5,767 nucleotides of DNA from Bacteroidota bacterium. GTDB lineage: Bacteria; Bacteroidota; Bacteroidia; Bacteroidales; UBA10428. The notes under the pieces are model-generated. The model saw only the letters and a list, made by a program, of their open reading frames with translations, did no database searches and was not told where the DNA came from. The DNA is taken from assembly GCA_017860375.1 (NCBI GenBank), contig JAGDMB010000180.1:1-5767 (forward strand), written 5' to 3'. Positions 1-5,767 of the stretch are shown one piece after another. Position 1 is the stretch's first letter. Every line of letters begins with the position of its first letter. The position numbers and the translations under genes are program-made.

Positions 1-1
1 T

Positions 2-157
2 ATTGAAATTTACAACCTCAGCGGACAGCTGATGATGACCTGCAGGATTGATGCAGGCAATAAAGAAATCAATGTTGCCGATCTGCCTCAGGGGATGTAT
101 ACCATCAGGCTCAGGGATTCGAAGGAGGTGAGGATCACCAAGCTGATTAAGAATTAA
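2..157 (+). CDS. 3' fragment of a T9SS-secreted protein (type A sorting domain)
   Basis: Only the last 51 codons and the TAA stop (155-157) are in the window; the gene begins to the left. The visible peptide starts IEIYNLSGQL and ends in RITKLIKN. This matches the C-terminal type A sorting domain of type IX secretion substrates: a beta-strand with YNLSGQ, then a DLPQGMYTIRL strand (the L-x-x-G-x-Y-x-x-x-L pattern), then a short strand ending in a lysine-rich tail. In this family the domain directs the protein, after Sec export, through the outer-membrane T9SS, and it is usually cleaved off. The protein would therefore be secreted or bound to the cell surface. What the cargo does cannot be told, because its N-terminal domains lie outside. 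The gene converges on asnA. Confidence 0.85.
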   Translation: MEIYNLSGQLMMTCRIDAGNKEINVADLPQGMYTIRLRDSKEVRITKLIKN

Positions 158-160
158 TGG

Positions 161-189
161 TCAGTCACTCGGCGGACCCGGGCGACTGA
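161..189. terminator. Hairpin between convergent genes, possible bidirectional terminator
   Basis: The arms TCAGTCACTCGG (161-172) and CCGGGCGACTGA (178-189) pair over 12 positions around a 5-base loop, with one A-C mismatch and one G-U wobble. The hairpin begins three bases after the stop of the left gene and lies 38 bases beyond the asnA stop, so it is placed to end transcription from both sides. Neither side has a clear run of T directly after the stem, so it is not a textbook intrinsic terminator. Its role is inferred from position and folding. Confidence 0.5.
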
Positions 190-192
190 AGG

Positions 193-216
193 AATCCGTA
201 AATCTGTCAATCTGTA
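193..216. repeat. Short imperfect tandem repeat, three 8-base units
   Basis: Three consecutive units read AATCCGTA, AATCTGTC and AATCTGTA, followed by a partial AAT. The units differ by one or two bases. They lie in the spacer between the convergent hairpin and the asnA stop codon. No function is evident; slippage in a non-coding spacer would explain them. Confidence 0.5.
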
Positions 217-227
217 AATGGTTTTGC

Positions 228-1268
228 TTACAGCAGAAAGATAGAATTTTTCCTGCATTGTTCCATGATGGCAGGTGGCCAGATGCAGGCCTGCACCTCT
301 CCGATGTGTGCCTTCTGCAGGAAGAACATGCAGATCCTCGACTGGCCGATACCGCCGCCGATGGATAAAGGCAATTCATCCTTAAGCAGACGCTTGTGGA
401 AAAGCAGTTTTTTTCTGTCGGTGGTACCTGTAATTTCAAGCTGTTTCAGCAGGGCATCCCTGTCCACCCGGATGCCCATTGATGAAACCTCAAAGGCAAT
501 TTCCAGCACCGGATTCCAGAGGATTATATCCCCGTTCAGGCCTTTGAATCCTTTTGCCGTTGGCGTGGTCCAGTCGTCATAGTCGGGTGCCCTGCCGTCA
601 TGCGCTTTTCCGTCGGCCAGTTCCCCGCCGATGCCGATCACAAATATGGCCCCGTGTTTCTTTACGGCTTCCGTTTCCCGTTGCCTTGGATCGAGATCGG
701 GATACATCTTTTGCAGTTCTTCAGCGTGAAAGAATTTGATATCATGGGGCAGAACAGGACGCAGGACATTGTAATTCTCATGCACCGTATATTCCGTTCG
801 TTTCAGCACTTCGTATATTTTCCGGACGATGTAGATAAGAAATTCGACGTTCCTTTCCTTCCGGGTGATCACCCGTTCCCAGTCCCACTGGTCGACATAC
901 AGCGAATGGATGTTGCTCAGCTCTTCATCGGGCCGTATGGCATTCATGTCGGTGTAAATGCCGTATCCGCTGGGTATGCCATAATCAGCCAGTGCCATTC
1001 GTTTCCATTTGGCCAGGGAATTCACCACCTCCGCTGTGGCATTGTGCATGTCTTTTATTGCAAAGGCTACCTTATGCTCCGTGCCGTTCAGATCATCATT
1101 GATACCGGTACCCTTGAGCACTACCAGTGGCGCTGTCACACGCCGGAGATTCAATTCGGCGGAAAGCTGCTGCTGAAAGGTATCTTTCACCAGTTTAATG
1201 GCTTTTTCCGTCTGGTTCAGGTCAAGCCGGCTTTTGTATTTCCTGGGTACGATAAGGGGTTTACTCAT
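228..1268 (-). CDS. asnA: Aspartate--ammonia ligase (asparagine synthetase A)
   Basis: A cytoplasmic enzyme that makes L-asparagine from L-aspartate, ammonia and ATP, releasing AMP and pyrophosphate. It has the fold of class II aminoacyl-tRNA synthetases and uses free ammonia rather than glutamine. The 346 residues are slightly more than the 330 of E. coli AsnA and align with it from end to end. Recognisable blocks are SLAKWKR (84-90), RPDE (112-115), YVDQWDWERV (124-133), GIGG (212-215), RAPDYDDW (226-233), GLNGDI (243-248), SSMGIRVD (262-269) and the class II motif-3-like GGGIGQSR (304-311). The ATG at 1266-1268 puts the conserved blocks at the expected distance with about ten extra N-terminal residues. 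The 71-base upstream gap carries a promoter candidate, so the gene is probably transcribed on its own. It looks intact. No glutaminase domain is present, which excludes AsnB. Confidence 0.97.
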   Translation of the reverse strand: MSKPLIVPRKYKSRLDLNQTEKAIKLVKDTFQQQLSAELNLRRVTAPLVVLKGTGINDDLNGTEHKVAFAIKDMHNATAEVVNSLAKWKRMALADYGIPSGYGIYTDMNAIRPDEELSNIHSLYVDQWDWERVITRKERNVEFLIYIVRKIYEVLKRTEYTVHENYNVLRPVLPHDIKFFHAEELQKMYPDLDPRQRETEAVKKHGAIFVIGIGGELADGKAHDGRAPDYDDWTTPTAKGFKGLNGDIILWNPVLEIAFEVSSMGIRVDRDALLKQLEITGTTDRKKLLFHKRLLKDELPLSIGGGIGQSRICMFFLQKAHIGEVQACIWPPAIMEQCRKNSIFLL

Positions 1269-1307
1269 AGGACAAGCATTTGATTTCTTTATGGAAATTT
1301 TCCGCCC

Positions 1308-1339
1308 CTAAAGTATAAAGTTCCGTTTGAATTGCAAAA
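1308..1339 (-). promoter_or_regulatory. Candidate Bacteroidota-type promoter of asnA
   Basis: Read on the minus strand, TTTTG (1335-1339) is followed after 19 bases by TACTTTAG (1308-1315). The Bacteroidota housekeeping consensus is a -33 TTTG or TTG and a -7 TAnnTTTG about 19-20 bases apart. The -33 element fits, the spacing is right, and the -7 element differs at one position (TTAG for TTTG). The -7 box lies about 39 bases before the asnA ATG, which leaves a short leader. The -33 element directly abuts the rlmB stop codon, so the promoter fills the intergenic gap. No operator or riboswitch-like structure is visible. Confidence 0.5.
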
Positions 1340-2092
1340 TTATAATCCGGAAGGAAACATTCGCTGCCTGACCGCCTCGTACATGAGGATGGAAGCGGCC
1401 ACACTCACGTTAAGCGACTGGATCGTCCCGTACAACGGGATCTTAACCTGAATATCGGACAGAAGGATCAGGTTCCTTTCAATGCCTGTATCTTCGGATC
1501 CCAGTATAATCGCGGTCGGCCTTGTGAAATCCGCATCGTAAAGAAGCCTTTCCGCCTTTTCCGTGGATGCAACCACCTGCAGTCCGCTTTCCTTTAAAAA
1601 GGTAACCGTTTTCACCAGGCTTTCCGTGCGGCAAACCGGCAGGGTATGCAGGGCCCCCGATGAGGTTTTCACTGCATCGGCATTGATCTGGGCCGATTCC
1701 CCCGTCGGGAGAATCAGGGCGTGGATGCCTGCACCTTCTGCGGTTCGCGCAATGGCCCCCATATTTCGCACATCGGTGATCCGGTCGAGTACCAGTATGA
1801 ACGGTACTTTACCGGATTCATAAAGCCCCGGGATGATCTTTTCAATATCGTTGTATTCAATTTCTGCCACCTGTGCCAGAATGCCCTGGTGATTCTTCTG
1901 GCTCATCCGGTTGATCTTTTCAACGGGAACAAACTGAAAAGGGATCCTCTTTTCACGCAGTTCACTGAGAAGTGCCGGAATTGCTTCATTCCTGAGCCCG
2001 TTTCTCAGGTAGACTTTCTCCAGTTCTTTACCCGAACGCAGGGCTTCTATCACCGGATGAATACCAAAAATATAAGAAGCAGTTGATTTCAT
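1340..2092 (-). CDS. rlmB: 23S rRNA (guanosine-2'-O-)-methyltransferase RlmB, TrmH/SpoU family
   Basis: Transfers a methyl group from S-adenosylmethionine to a ribose 2'-OH of 23S rRNA (G2251 in E. coli numbering). Counting from the ATG (250 residues), an N-terminal L30e-like RNA-binding domain (about 7-75, beginning YIFGIHPVIEAL) is followed by the knotted SPOUT catalytic domain. All three SpoU motifs are present. Motif 1 is NMGAIARTAEGAG with N110 and R116, motif 2 is AIILGSEDTGI with E200, and motif 3 is IPLYGTIQSLNVSVA with N228. Length is normal for the family. The ATG at 2090-2092 is preferred; an in-frame TTG at 2096-2098 would add two residues. The gene starts 12 bases after the stop of the GWxTD gene, so the two are probably cotranscribed. 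A related TrmH-family enzyme with another rRNA or tRNA target is possible, but the N-terminal domain and motif 3 favour RlmB. Confidence 0.9.
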   Translation of the reverse strand: MKSTASYIFGIHPVIEALRSGKELEKVYLRNGLRNEAIPALLSELREKRIPFQFVPVEKINRMSQKNHQGILAQVAEIEYNDIEKIIPGLYESGKVPFILVLDRITDVRNMGAIARTAEGAGIHALILPTGESAQINADAVKTSSGALHTLPVCRTESLVKTVTFLKESGLQVVASTEKAERLLYDADFTRPTAIILGSEDTGIERNLILLSDIQVKIPLYGTIQSLNVSVAASILMYEAVRQRMFPSGL

Positions 2093-2104
2093 AGGCAAAG
2101 GCTT

Positions 2105-3439
2105 TTATTCGAACATGAATACAGTACCCTTGTGCCAGGTTTCAACAGCCTGCCGCCAGAAACCGTCATATCCTTCCGAACGTTCCAGGATGAAATTGTC
2201 CGTCGTATAGGAGGAAGGCGAAAAATCAAAGGTGAACGTGAGCGTGGTGGTAAAGTTGTTCGTATAGTAGATCCATTTTTCTTTGCCTGCAGCCCGGGTA
2301 ACCGACTGCGGAGGGCCGTAGATAATATAGATCATGCCCCGGTCCGTCTTCCATCCGGGTTTAAAGGTGGTGAAATAGTAGTTGGCAAAATAAACCCGGT
2401 TGTAATACACACGGATGAGCTCACGTGCCCGGTCCATGCTGTTGTTTGTGAGGCCAAGCCAGAAATTGTCAATGGCCAGTTTCTGATTCACGGAATTTTT
2501 GATCTCCTCATATTCCACCGACGACGTAAGATAGGCAAGAGGTTCGATCATCTGCAGCGGGCGTTTGATGCGCGGAAAATCGGGACCAAAATTATAAACG
2601 GTCAATCCCTCCCGTGTGGCCGTATCAAATTGAAAATGATAGATCCCCTCGTACGCAAGCAAATACGTGGTATTTTTCTGATAGTCCAGGATCCAGAGGC
2701 TGTCGGGTTTTTCCATGAATTCCCGCTCCCTTACCAGGGAAAAAGAAGGCCGGGGCAAAGGGCTCTCCTGGCCATAGTAAGACACATAAACACGGTGAAA
2801 AGTATCGGTCCGGTATTCAAAACGGAATGGGTTACTGCCGGTTACAAAAGGTTCAAAGAATGGAAGGTTATTGATCGTTTCGGTAATCCTGTAATTCTGC
2901 TGGGAAAACGGGGAACGTTTATCCACAATGACATAATCACGGTGCATATCGTTCCGCAACATGTCGGAAGTACTGATCTGAAGATCGTATATCCTTCCTT
3001 TTTCGGTTTTAAGGGGAAGCTGGGCCAGGAATCTTTTCTCCGCATTTTCTTTCAGAATAGTGTATTCATAGGAGCCCGAGTCGGCCGGCATCGGAGCGGT
3101 ATGATCCGTTATTTCGGTAAGATAATAACTGATCCGGAGTTTTGCAAGCAGTTTTCCCTCGGGATTGGCGGCGCTGAACAAAAGCTCGGATGGAAAAACT
3201 TTCACCATCAGCACCGACGAATTATCGGAATTATGAAATACGGTATAAGCGGGATGGATCCTGGTACTGGCAGGATTGTACATGACCGATTTTGATCTTG
3301 CTCCTGTTTTTGCACTTTCTTTTTTCTTTGTTGTCGCCTTTTTATCTGTTTTTGGTTTTTCCGCACCGGTCTTTTTCGGTGCTGAACAAGCCAGGAATGC
3401 AAAAAGGATTAGTATGGGAAGGAATATATTCCGGTTCAT
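2105..3439 (-). CDS. GWxTD domain-containing lipoprotein, function unknown
   Basis: A 444-residue protein of a family widespread in Bacteroidota whose function is unknown. The N-terminus has a short positive end, a hydrophobic stretch (5-17) and a lipobox-like FLAC with Cys18, suggesting export and lipid attachment; F at -3 is less usual than L. Residues 21-50 are a lysine-rich, probably disordered linker. The middle (about 55-300) is rich in beta-strand-like segments and aromatic residues. The C-terminal domain contains DNFWLGLT (324-331), RVYFANYYFT (348-357), the signature GWKTD (362-366) followed by RGMIYIIYGPP (367-377), and a final WRQAVETWHKGTVF (428-441). The lysines straight after Cys18 do not resemble the acidic surface-export signal of Bacteroidota lipoproteins, so a periplasm-facing location is more likely (inference). 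It lies 35 bases after the ABC-F gene and 12 before rlmB. Family assignment is firm; function is not. Confidence 0.9.
   Translation of the reverse strand: MNRNIFLPILILFAFLACSAPKKTGAEKPKTDKKATTKKKESAKTGARSKSVMYNPASTRIHPAYTVFHNSDNSSVLMVKVFPSELLFSAANPEGKLLAKLRISYYLTEITDHTAPMPADSGSYEYTILKENAEKRFLAQLPLKTEKGRIYDLQISTSDMLRNDMHRDYVIVDKRSPFSQQNYRITETINNLPFFEPFVTGSNPFRFEYRTDTFHRVYVSYYGQESPLPRPSFSLVREREFMEKPDSLWILDYQKNTTYLLAYEGIYHFQFDTATREGLTVYNFGPDFPRIKRPLQMIEPLAYLTSSVEYEEIKNSVNQKLAIDNFWLGLTNNSMDRARELIRVYYNRVYFANYYFTTFKPGWKTDRGMIYIIYGPPQSVTRAAGKEKWIYYTNNFTTTLTFTFDFSPSSYTTDNFILERSEGYDGFWRQAVETWHKGTVFMFE
3363..3382 (-). other. Inverted repeat in the early coding region of the GWxTD gene
   Basis: On the minus strand GCACCG (3377-3382) and CGGTGC (3363-3368) are perfect 6-base arms around an 8-base A-rich loop. 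They fall on the codons just after the predicted lipid-bearing Cys18. A hairpin in the messenger about 60 bases after the start is possible. It may simply reflect the Ala-Pro and Gly-Ala codons used there. Confidence 0.3.
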
Positions 3440-3474
3440 GGTTGAAACTCCCTGTGAGATTGCGGTAAAGTTAT

Positions 3475-5424
3475 TTAATTTCTTTTATTTTTGAATGCCT
3501 CCAGCTCACTATGGTTTCTTTCCCATGCGGAAAGCAGATCCTCCATTTCTTTCTGAAGCCTCTCATAACGGCGGTAAAAATCCGGATCGTTCCGCTGCTC
3601 GTCTGACCCGGAAGAACTGGCAACGGATTTTTCGAACATGCGGATCTGGTCCTCGACTTCCCCGATCCGCTTTTCCGTCTTTATCATCTGGTTGGTTAAC
3701 CTGCGCAACTCTTTTTCCTGTTCTTTCTTTTCAAGAAAAGCAGCCTTGTTCATCGATTCTTCCTTTCCCCGGAATTCCGATCCCTGCGTATTTTTAAGCT
3801 CAAGTTCCTTCAATGTTCCTATCTTTCTGCGTTGCAGAAAATCATAGATACCCCCTATGTGTTCTTTTATTTTTTGATGGCTGAATTCATATACTTTTGT
3901 TACCAGTCCGTCCAGGAATTCGCGGTCGTGGGATACAATCACCAGGGTCCCGTCGTATCGCATCAGCGCTTGTTTCAGGATATCTTTCGATCGCATATCC
4001 AGGTGGTTGGTGGGTTCATCCAGCACCAGAAAATTATAGGTCTCGAGCAGCAGCCGGGCCATTGCGAGGCGGGAACGTTCACCGCCCGATAACACCTTCA
4101 CCTTTTTATCGGCGTCTTCACCACTGAACAGGAAGGCTCCGAGGAGATCCCGCAGTTTCGTGCGGATATCGCCTGTGGCCACTTCATCGAGTGTATCCAG
4201 TACGGTTTTGTTGTCATCCAGCAATTCGTCCTGGTTTTGTGCAAAATAGCCGGTTCGCACGTTGTGTCCGGTTTTTAACTCCCCTTCATAGTCGAGTTCG
4301 CCGGCTATTATTTTTGAAAATGTAGTTTTTCCTTCCCCGTTCCTTCCCACGAAGGCCACCCTGTCGCCGCGGTGCAGTTTCATATCCACCGCTTTAAGCA
4401 CTTCGTGCATGCCATAACTCTTTGACAGGCCGGCTGCTTCAAGAACCACTGTCCCCGACCTGGGTGCAGGAGGAAACCGCAAACGGATGGAGGAAGTATC
4501 CTCTTCGTCCACTTCAATCCGTTCGAGCTTTTCAAGCATCTTAATGCGCGACTGAACCTGAACGGCCTTGGTATTTTTGTAACGGAACCTTTCGATGAAT
4601 TCCTGGGTGTCGGCAATCAGTTTTTGCTGGTTCCTGTAAGCTGCAAGCTGTTGCTCCCTCCTTTCCTTGCGGAGGTTCACATAGCGGGAATAGGGAACGC
4701 GGTAATCGTAGAGCCGCCCGAGCGATATTTCTACCGTTCTTGTTGTTATGGTGTCAAGAAACGCACGATCGTGCGATATCAATACAACTGCCCCGTGATA
4801 GGTGGTAAGGAATTCTTCCAGCCACTGGATGGAGTCTATATCCAGATGATTGGTGGGCTCATCGAGAAGAAATACATCGGGCGATCGTAACAATATTTTC
4901 GCCAGCTCAATGCGCATTCGCCATCCTCCGCTGAATTCCCGGGTGGGCCGGGTAAAGTCCTCGCGCAGAAATCCAAGCCCCTGCAATACCTGTTCAATTT
5001 TCTGATCGCGGCCGCTGTCATCCAGCATGTGAAACCGTTCGTTTTTTTCCGCCAGCTGATCGAGGAGATCCATGTATTCTTCGGTGGTATGGTCAGCGGC
5101 AGTTTCAATGGTATGCGCAAGGGCTTCAATTTCCTTCTCAAGGTTATTGATTTCATCAAAGGCAGTGCCGGCTTCTTCAATAAGCGTTTTGTTATCGGTC
5201 ACCACCATCTGTTGGGGCAGGTAGCCGATCCTTATTCCGTCCGGCCTTACCACCCGGCCTTCATCATAGGACTGCAGTCCTGTCAGTATTTTAAGCAGGG
5301 TGGACTTTCCGGCACCGTTTCGGCCCACCAGGCCTATTTTGTCTTTCGGATTTACCAGAAAGGAAATATCGCGGAAAAGGTATTGCCCGCCGAACATCAC
5401 GCTAAGTCCGTTGCATGCGATCAT
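3475..5424 (-). CDS. ABC-F family ATP-binding protein (YheS/Uup-like)
   Basis: A soluble protein with two ABC ATPase domains and no membrane segments. ABC-F proteins bind the ribosomal E site and act on translation or, in some subgroups, protect against antibiotics. Domain 1 has Walker A GRNGAGKST (34-42), Q-loop LPQQ (69-72), signature FSGGW (164-168), Walker B FLLDEPTNHLD (185-195) and switch SHD (217-219). The linker that contacts P-site tRNA (about 240-325) contains FIERFRYKNTKAVQVQSRIK (276-295), close to the YheS pattern. Domain 2 has GRNGEGKTT (360-368), LSGGER (445-450), FLVLDEPTNHLD (465-476) and SHD (498-500). Residues from about 555 form a charged C-terminal coiled coil as in YheS and Uup. 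Both ATP sites look intact, and 649 residues is normal. The ATG at 5422-5424 precedes domain 1 by the usual few residues. It is probably first in an operon with the GWxTD and rlmB genes. A housekeeping role is more likely than resistance; the exact subfamily is unresolved. Confidence 0.93.
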   Translation of the reverse strand: MIACNGLSVMFGGQYLFRDISFLVNPKDKIGLVGRNGAGKSTLLKILTGLQSYDEGRVVRPDGIRIGYLPQQMVVTDNKTLIEEAGTAFDEINNLEKEIEALAHTIETAADHTTEEYMDLLDQLAEKNERFHMLDDSGRDQKIEQVLQGLGFLREDFTRPTREFSGGWRMRIELAKILLRSPDVFLLDEPTNHLDIDSIQWLEEFLTTYHGAVVLISHDRAFLDTITTRTVEISLGRLYDYRVPYSRYVNLRKERREQQLAAYRNQQKLIADTQEFIERFRYKNTKAVQVQSRIKMLEKLERIEVDEEDTSSIRLRFPPAPRSGTVVLEAAGLSKSYGMHEVLKAVDMKLHRGDRVAFVGRNGEGKTTFSKIIAGELDYEGELKTGHNVRTGYFAQNQDELLDDNKTVLDTLDEVATGDIRTKLRDLLGAFLFSGEDADKKVKVLSGGERSRLAMARLLLETYNFLVLDEPTNHLDMRSKDILKQALMRYDGTLVIVSHDREFLDGLVTKVYEFSHQKIKEHIGGIYDFLQRRKIGTLKELELKNTQGSEFRGKEESMNKAAFLEKKEQEKELRRLTNQMIKTEKRIGEVEDQIRMFEKSVASSSGSDEQRNDPDFYRRYERLQKEMEDLLSAWERNHSELEAFKNKRN

Positions 5425-5446
5425 CTGAAATACGAAAAGTTGCCTG

Positions 5447-5454
5447 CAAAAATA
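5447..5454 (-). promoter_or_regulatory. Possible -7 promoter element before the ABC-F gene
   Basis: The minus strand reads TATTTTTG, an exact match to the Bacteroidota -7 consensus TAnnTTTG, 22 bases before the ABC-F ATG and inside the 55-base gap to the next gene. No TTG-type -33 element is found about 19 bases further upstream. The match is to a T-rich motif that arises easily by chance, so support is weak. Confidence 0.3.
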
Positions 5455-5479
5455 GGGAAAATAATCACGTGTGTGTTGT

Positions 5480-5767
5480 CTAACTTATATCCGGCATGCG
5501 GTGGCGGTTTTTTTCCACAAAATCATAGGCTTCATGCTCCAGGGGCATGGCAGCGCTGTACCCACCGTTTGTCAAAAATTGCCCTCCGTATCTGCAGGCA
5601 AAGTAAAATTCACCCGATTCCCGGATCTGTTTTACGTGCACGAGTTCGTGCACCAGTAACATGAAACCTGCCTGATTATGCAAAACATCCCGGTGCGTAA
5701 CGTAAATCCGGTTGTGGTATGTCATTCCTTCAATCGACCGGTTAAAAAGATGCGCAGGCAGCCACGC
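5480..5767 (-). CDS. Partial small HExxH putative metallopeptidase (DUF4157-like)
   Basis: The reading frame is open to the right edge, so the N-terminus is missing. The first in-window ATG (5723-5725) is probably not the start, because the frame continues upstream with family-like residues (AWLPAHLFNRSIEGM). The visible 95 residues contain RIYVTHRD, then HELVHVKQ with the zinc-binding HExxH at 5636-5650, and later PLEHEAYDF near the C-terminus. There a Glu could be the third zinc ligand (inference). This arrangement resembles DUF4157-like proteins, short predicted zinc peptidases found in many bacteria, whose substrates are mostly unknown. No signal peptide can be judged. The TAG stop (5480-5482) lies 55 bases before the ABC-F start, so cotranscription is possible, although a promoter-like element lies between. 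The HExxH motif is clear; peptidase activity is not shown. Confidence 0.72.
   Translation of the reverse strand, partial: AWLPAHLFNRSIEGMTYHNRIYVTHRDVLHNQAGFMLLVHELVHVKQIRESGEFYFACRYGGQFLTNGGYSAAMPLEHEAYDFVEKNRHRMPDIS

Noticed and set aside
600..1283. A 227-codon open frame on the plus strand opposite asnA.
   Set aside because: The asnA frame aligns with the known enzyme along its whole length, while the antisense product resembles nothing recognisable.
2132..3295. A 387-codon open frame on the plus strand opposite the GWxTD gene.
   Set aside because: It is fully antisense to a gene with clear family motifs, its predicted protein is basic and matches no family I recognise, and it has no promoter or start context. 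It looks like a shadow of the codon use on the other strand.
3440..3474. A TAACTTTA element before the GWxTD gene as a possible -7 box.
   Set aside because: It has a mismatch at the usually conserved G and no TTG-type -33 element at the right distance; the 35-base gap fits read-through from the ABC-F gene better.
3475..5424. The ABC-F gene as an antibiotic-resistance determinant.
   Set aside because: The linker and the long C-terminal coiled coil resemble YheS/Uup housekeeping proteins, and no resistance or mobility genes are nearby.
5636..5653. A near-perfect palindrome GTGCACGA-GT-TCGTGCAC resembling an operator site.
   Set aside because: It lies inside the codons for the HELVH zinc motif; the symmetric residues His-Glu-Leu-Val-His with these codons create it without need for a regulatory role.
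5029..5664. A 211-codon plus-strand open frame across the ABC-F start and the HExxH gene.
   Set aside because: It overlaps two motif-supported genes on the other strand and shows no domain or signal of its own.

Overview
The window looks like ordinary chromosome from a member of the Bacteroidota. Three things point there. The fragment at the left edge ends in a C-terminal type IX secretion (T9SS) sorting domain, a GWxTD-domain lipoprotein lies in the middle, and the spacer upstream of asnA carries a Bacteroidota-style promoter (-33 TTTG, -7 TAnnTTTG-like). No Shine-Dalgarno-like purine run decides any start, as expected for that phylum. The phylum call is inferred from gene content; no species is assigned.

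Layout, left to right. At 2-157 (+) is the 3' end of a gene for a T9SS-secreted protein. It converges on asnA (228-1268, -), the ammonia-dependent asparagine synthetase. The 70-base spacer between them holds a 12-bp-stem hairpin just after the left stop codon and a short imperfect 8-base tandem repeat. Upstream of asnA, the 71-base gap to the next gene contains a good promoter candidate, so asnA is probably its own transcription unit. Three tightly spaced minus-strand genes follow, which in transcription order are: an ABC-F ATPase (3475-5424), a GWxTD lipoprotein (2105-3439, 35 bases downstream) and an RlmB/TrmH-type 23S rRNA 2'-O-methyltransferase (1340-2092, 12 bases further). At the right edge (5480-5767, -) is the C-terminal part of a small HExxH protein of the DUF4157-like kind, cut by the window.

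How they fit together: the ABC-F protein and RlmB both act on the ribosome (translation factor and rRNA modification), so two of the three genes in the probable operon share a theme. The GWxTD lipoprotein between them belongs to the cell envelope and has no known function. AsnA supplies asparagine. The coding density is high and no gap exceeds 300 bases. I see no RNA gene, mobile element, CRISPR array, phage gene or defence system. I looked for an undescribed system and do not think this window shows one; the least understood parts are the GWxTD lipoprotein and the small HExxH protein.
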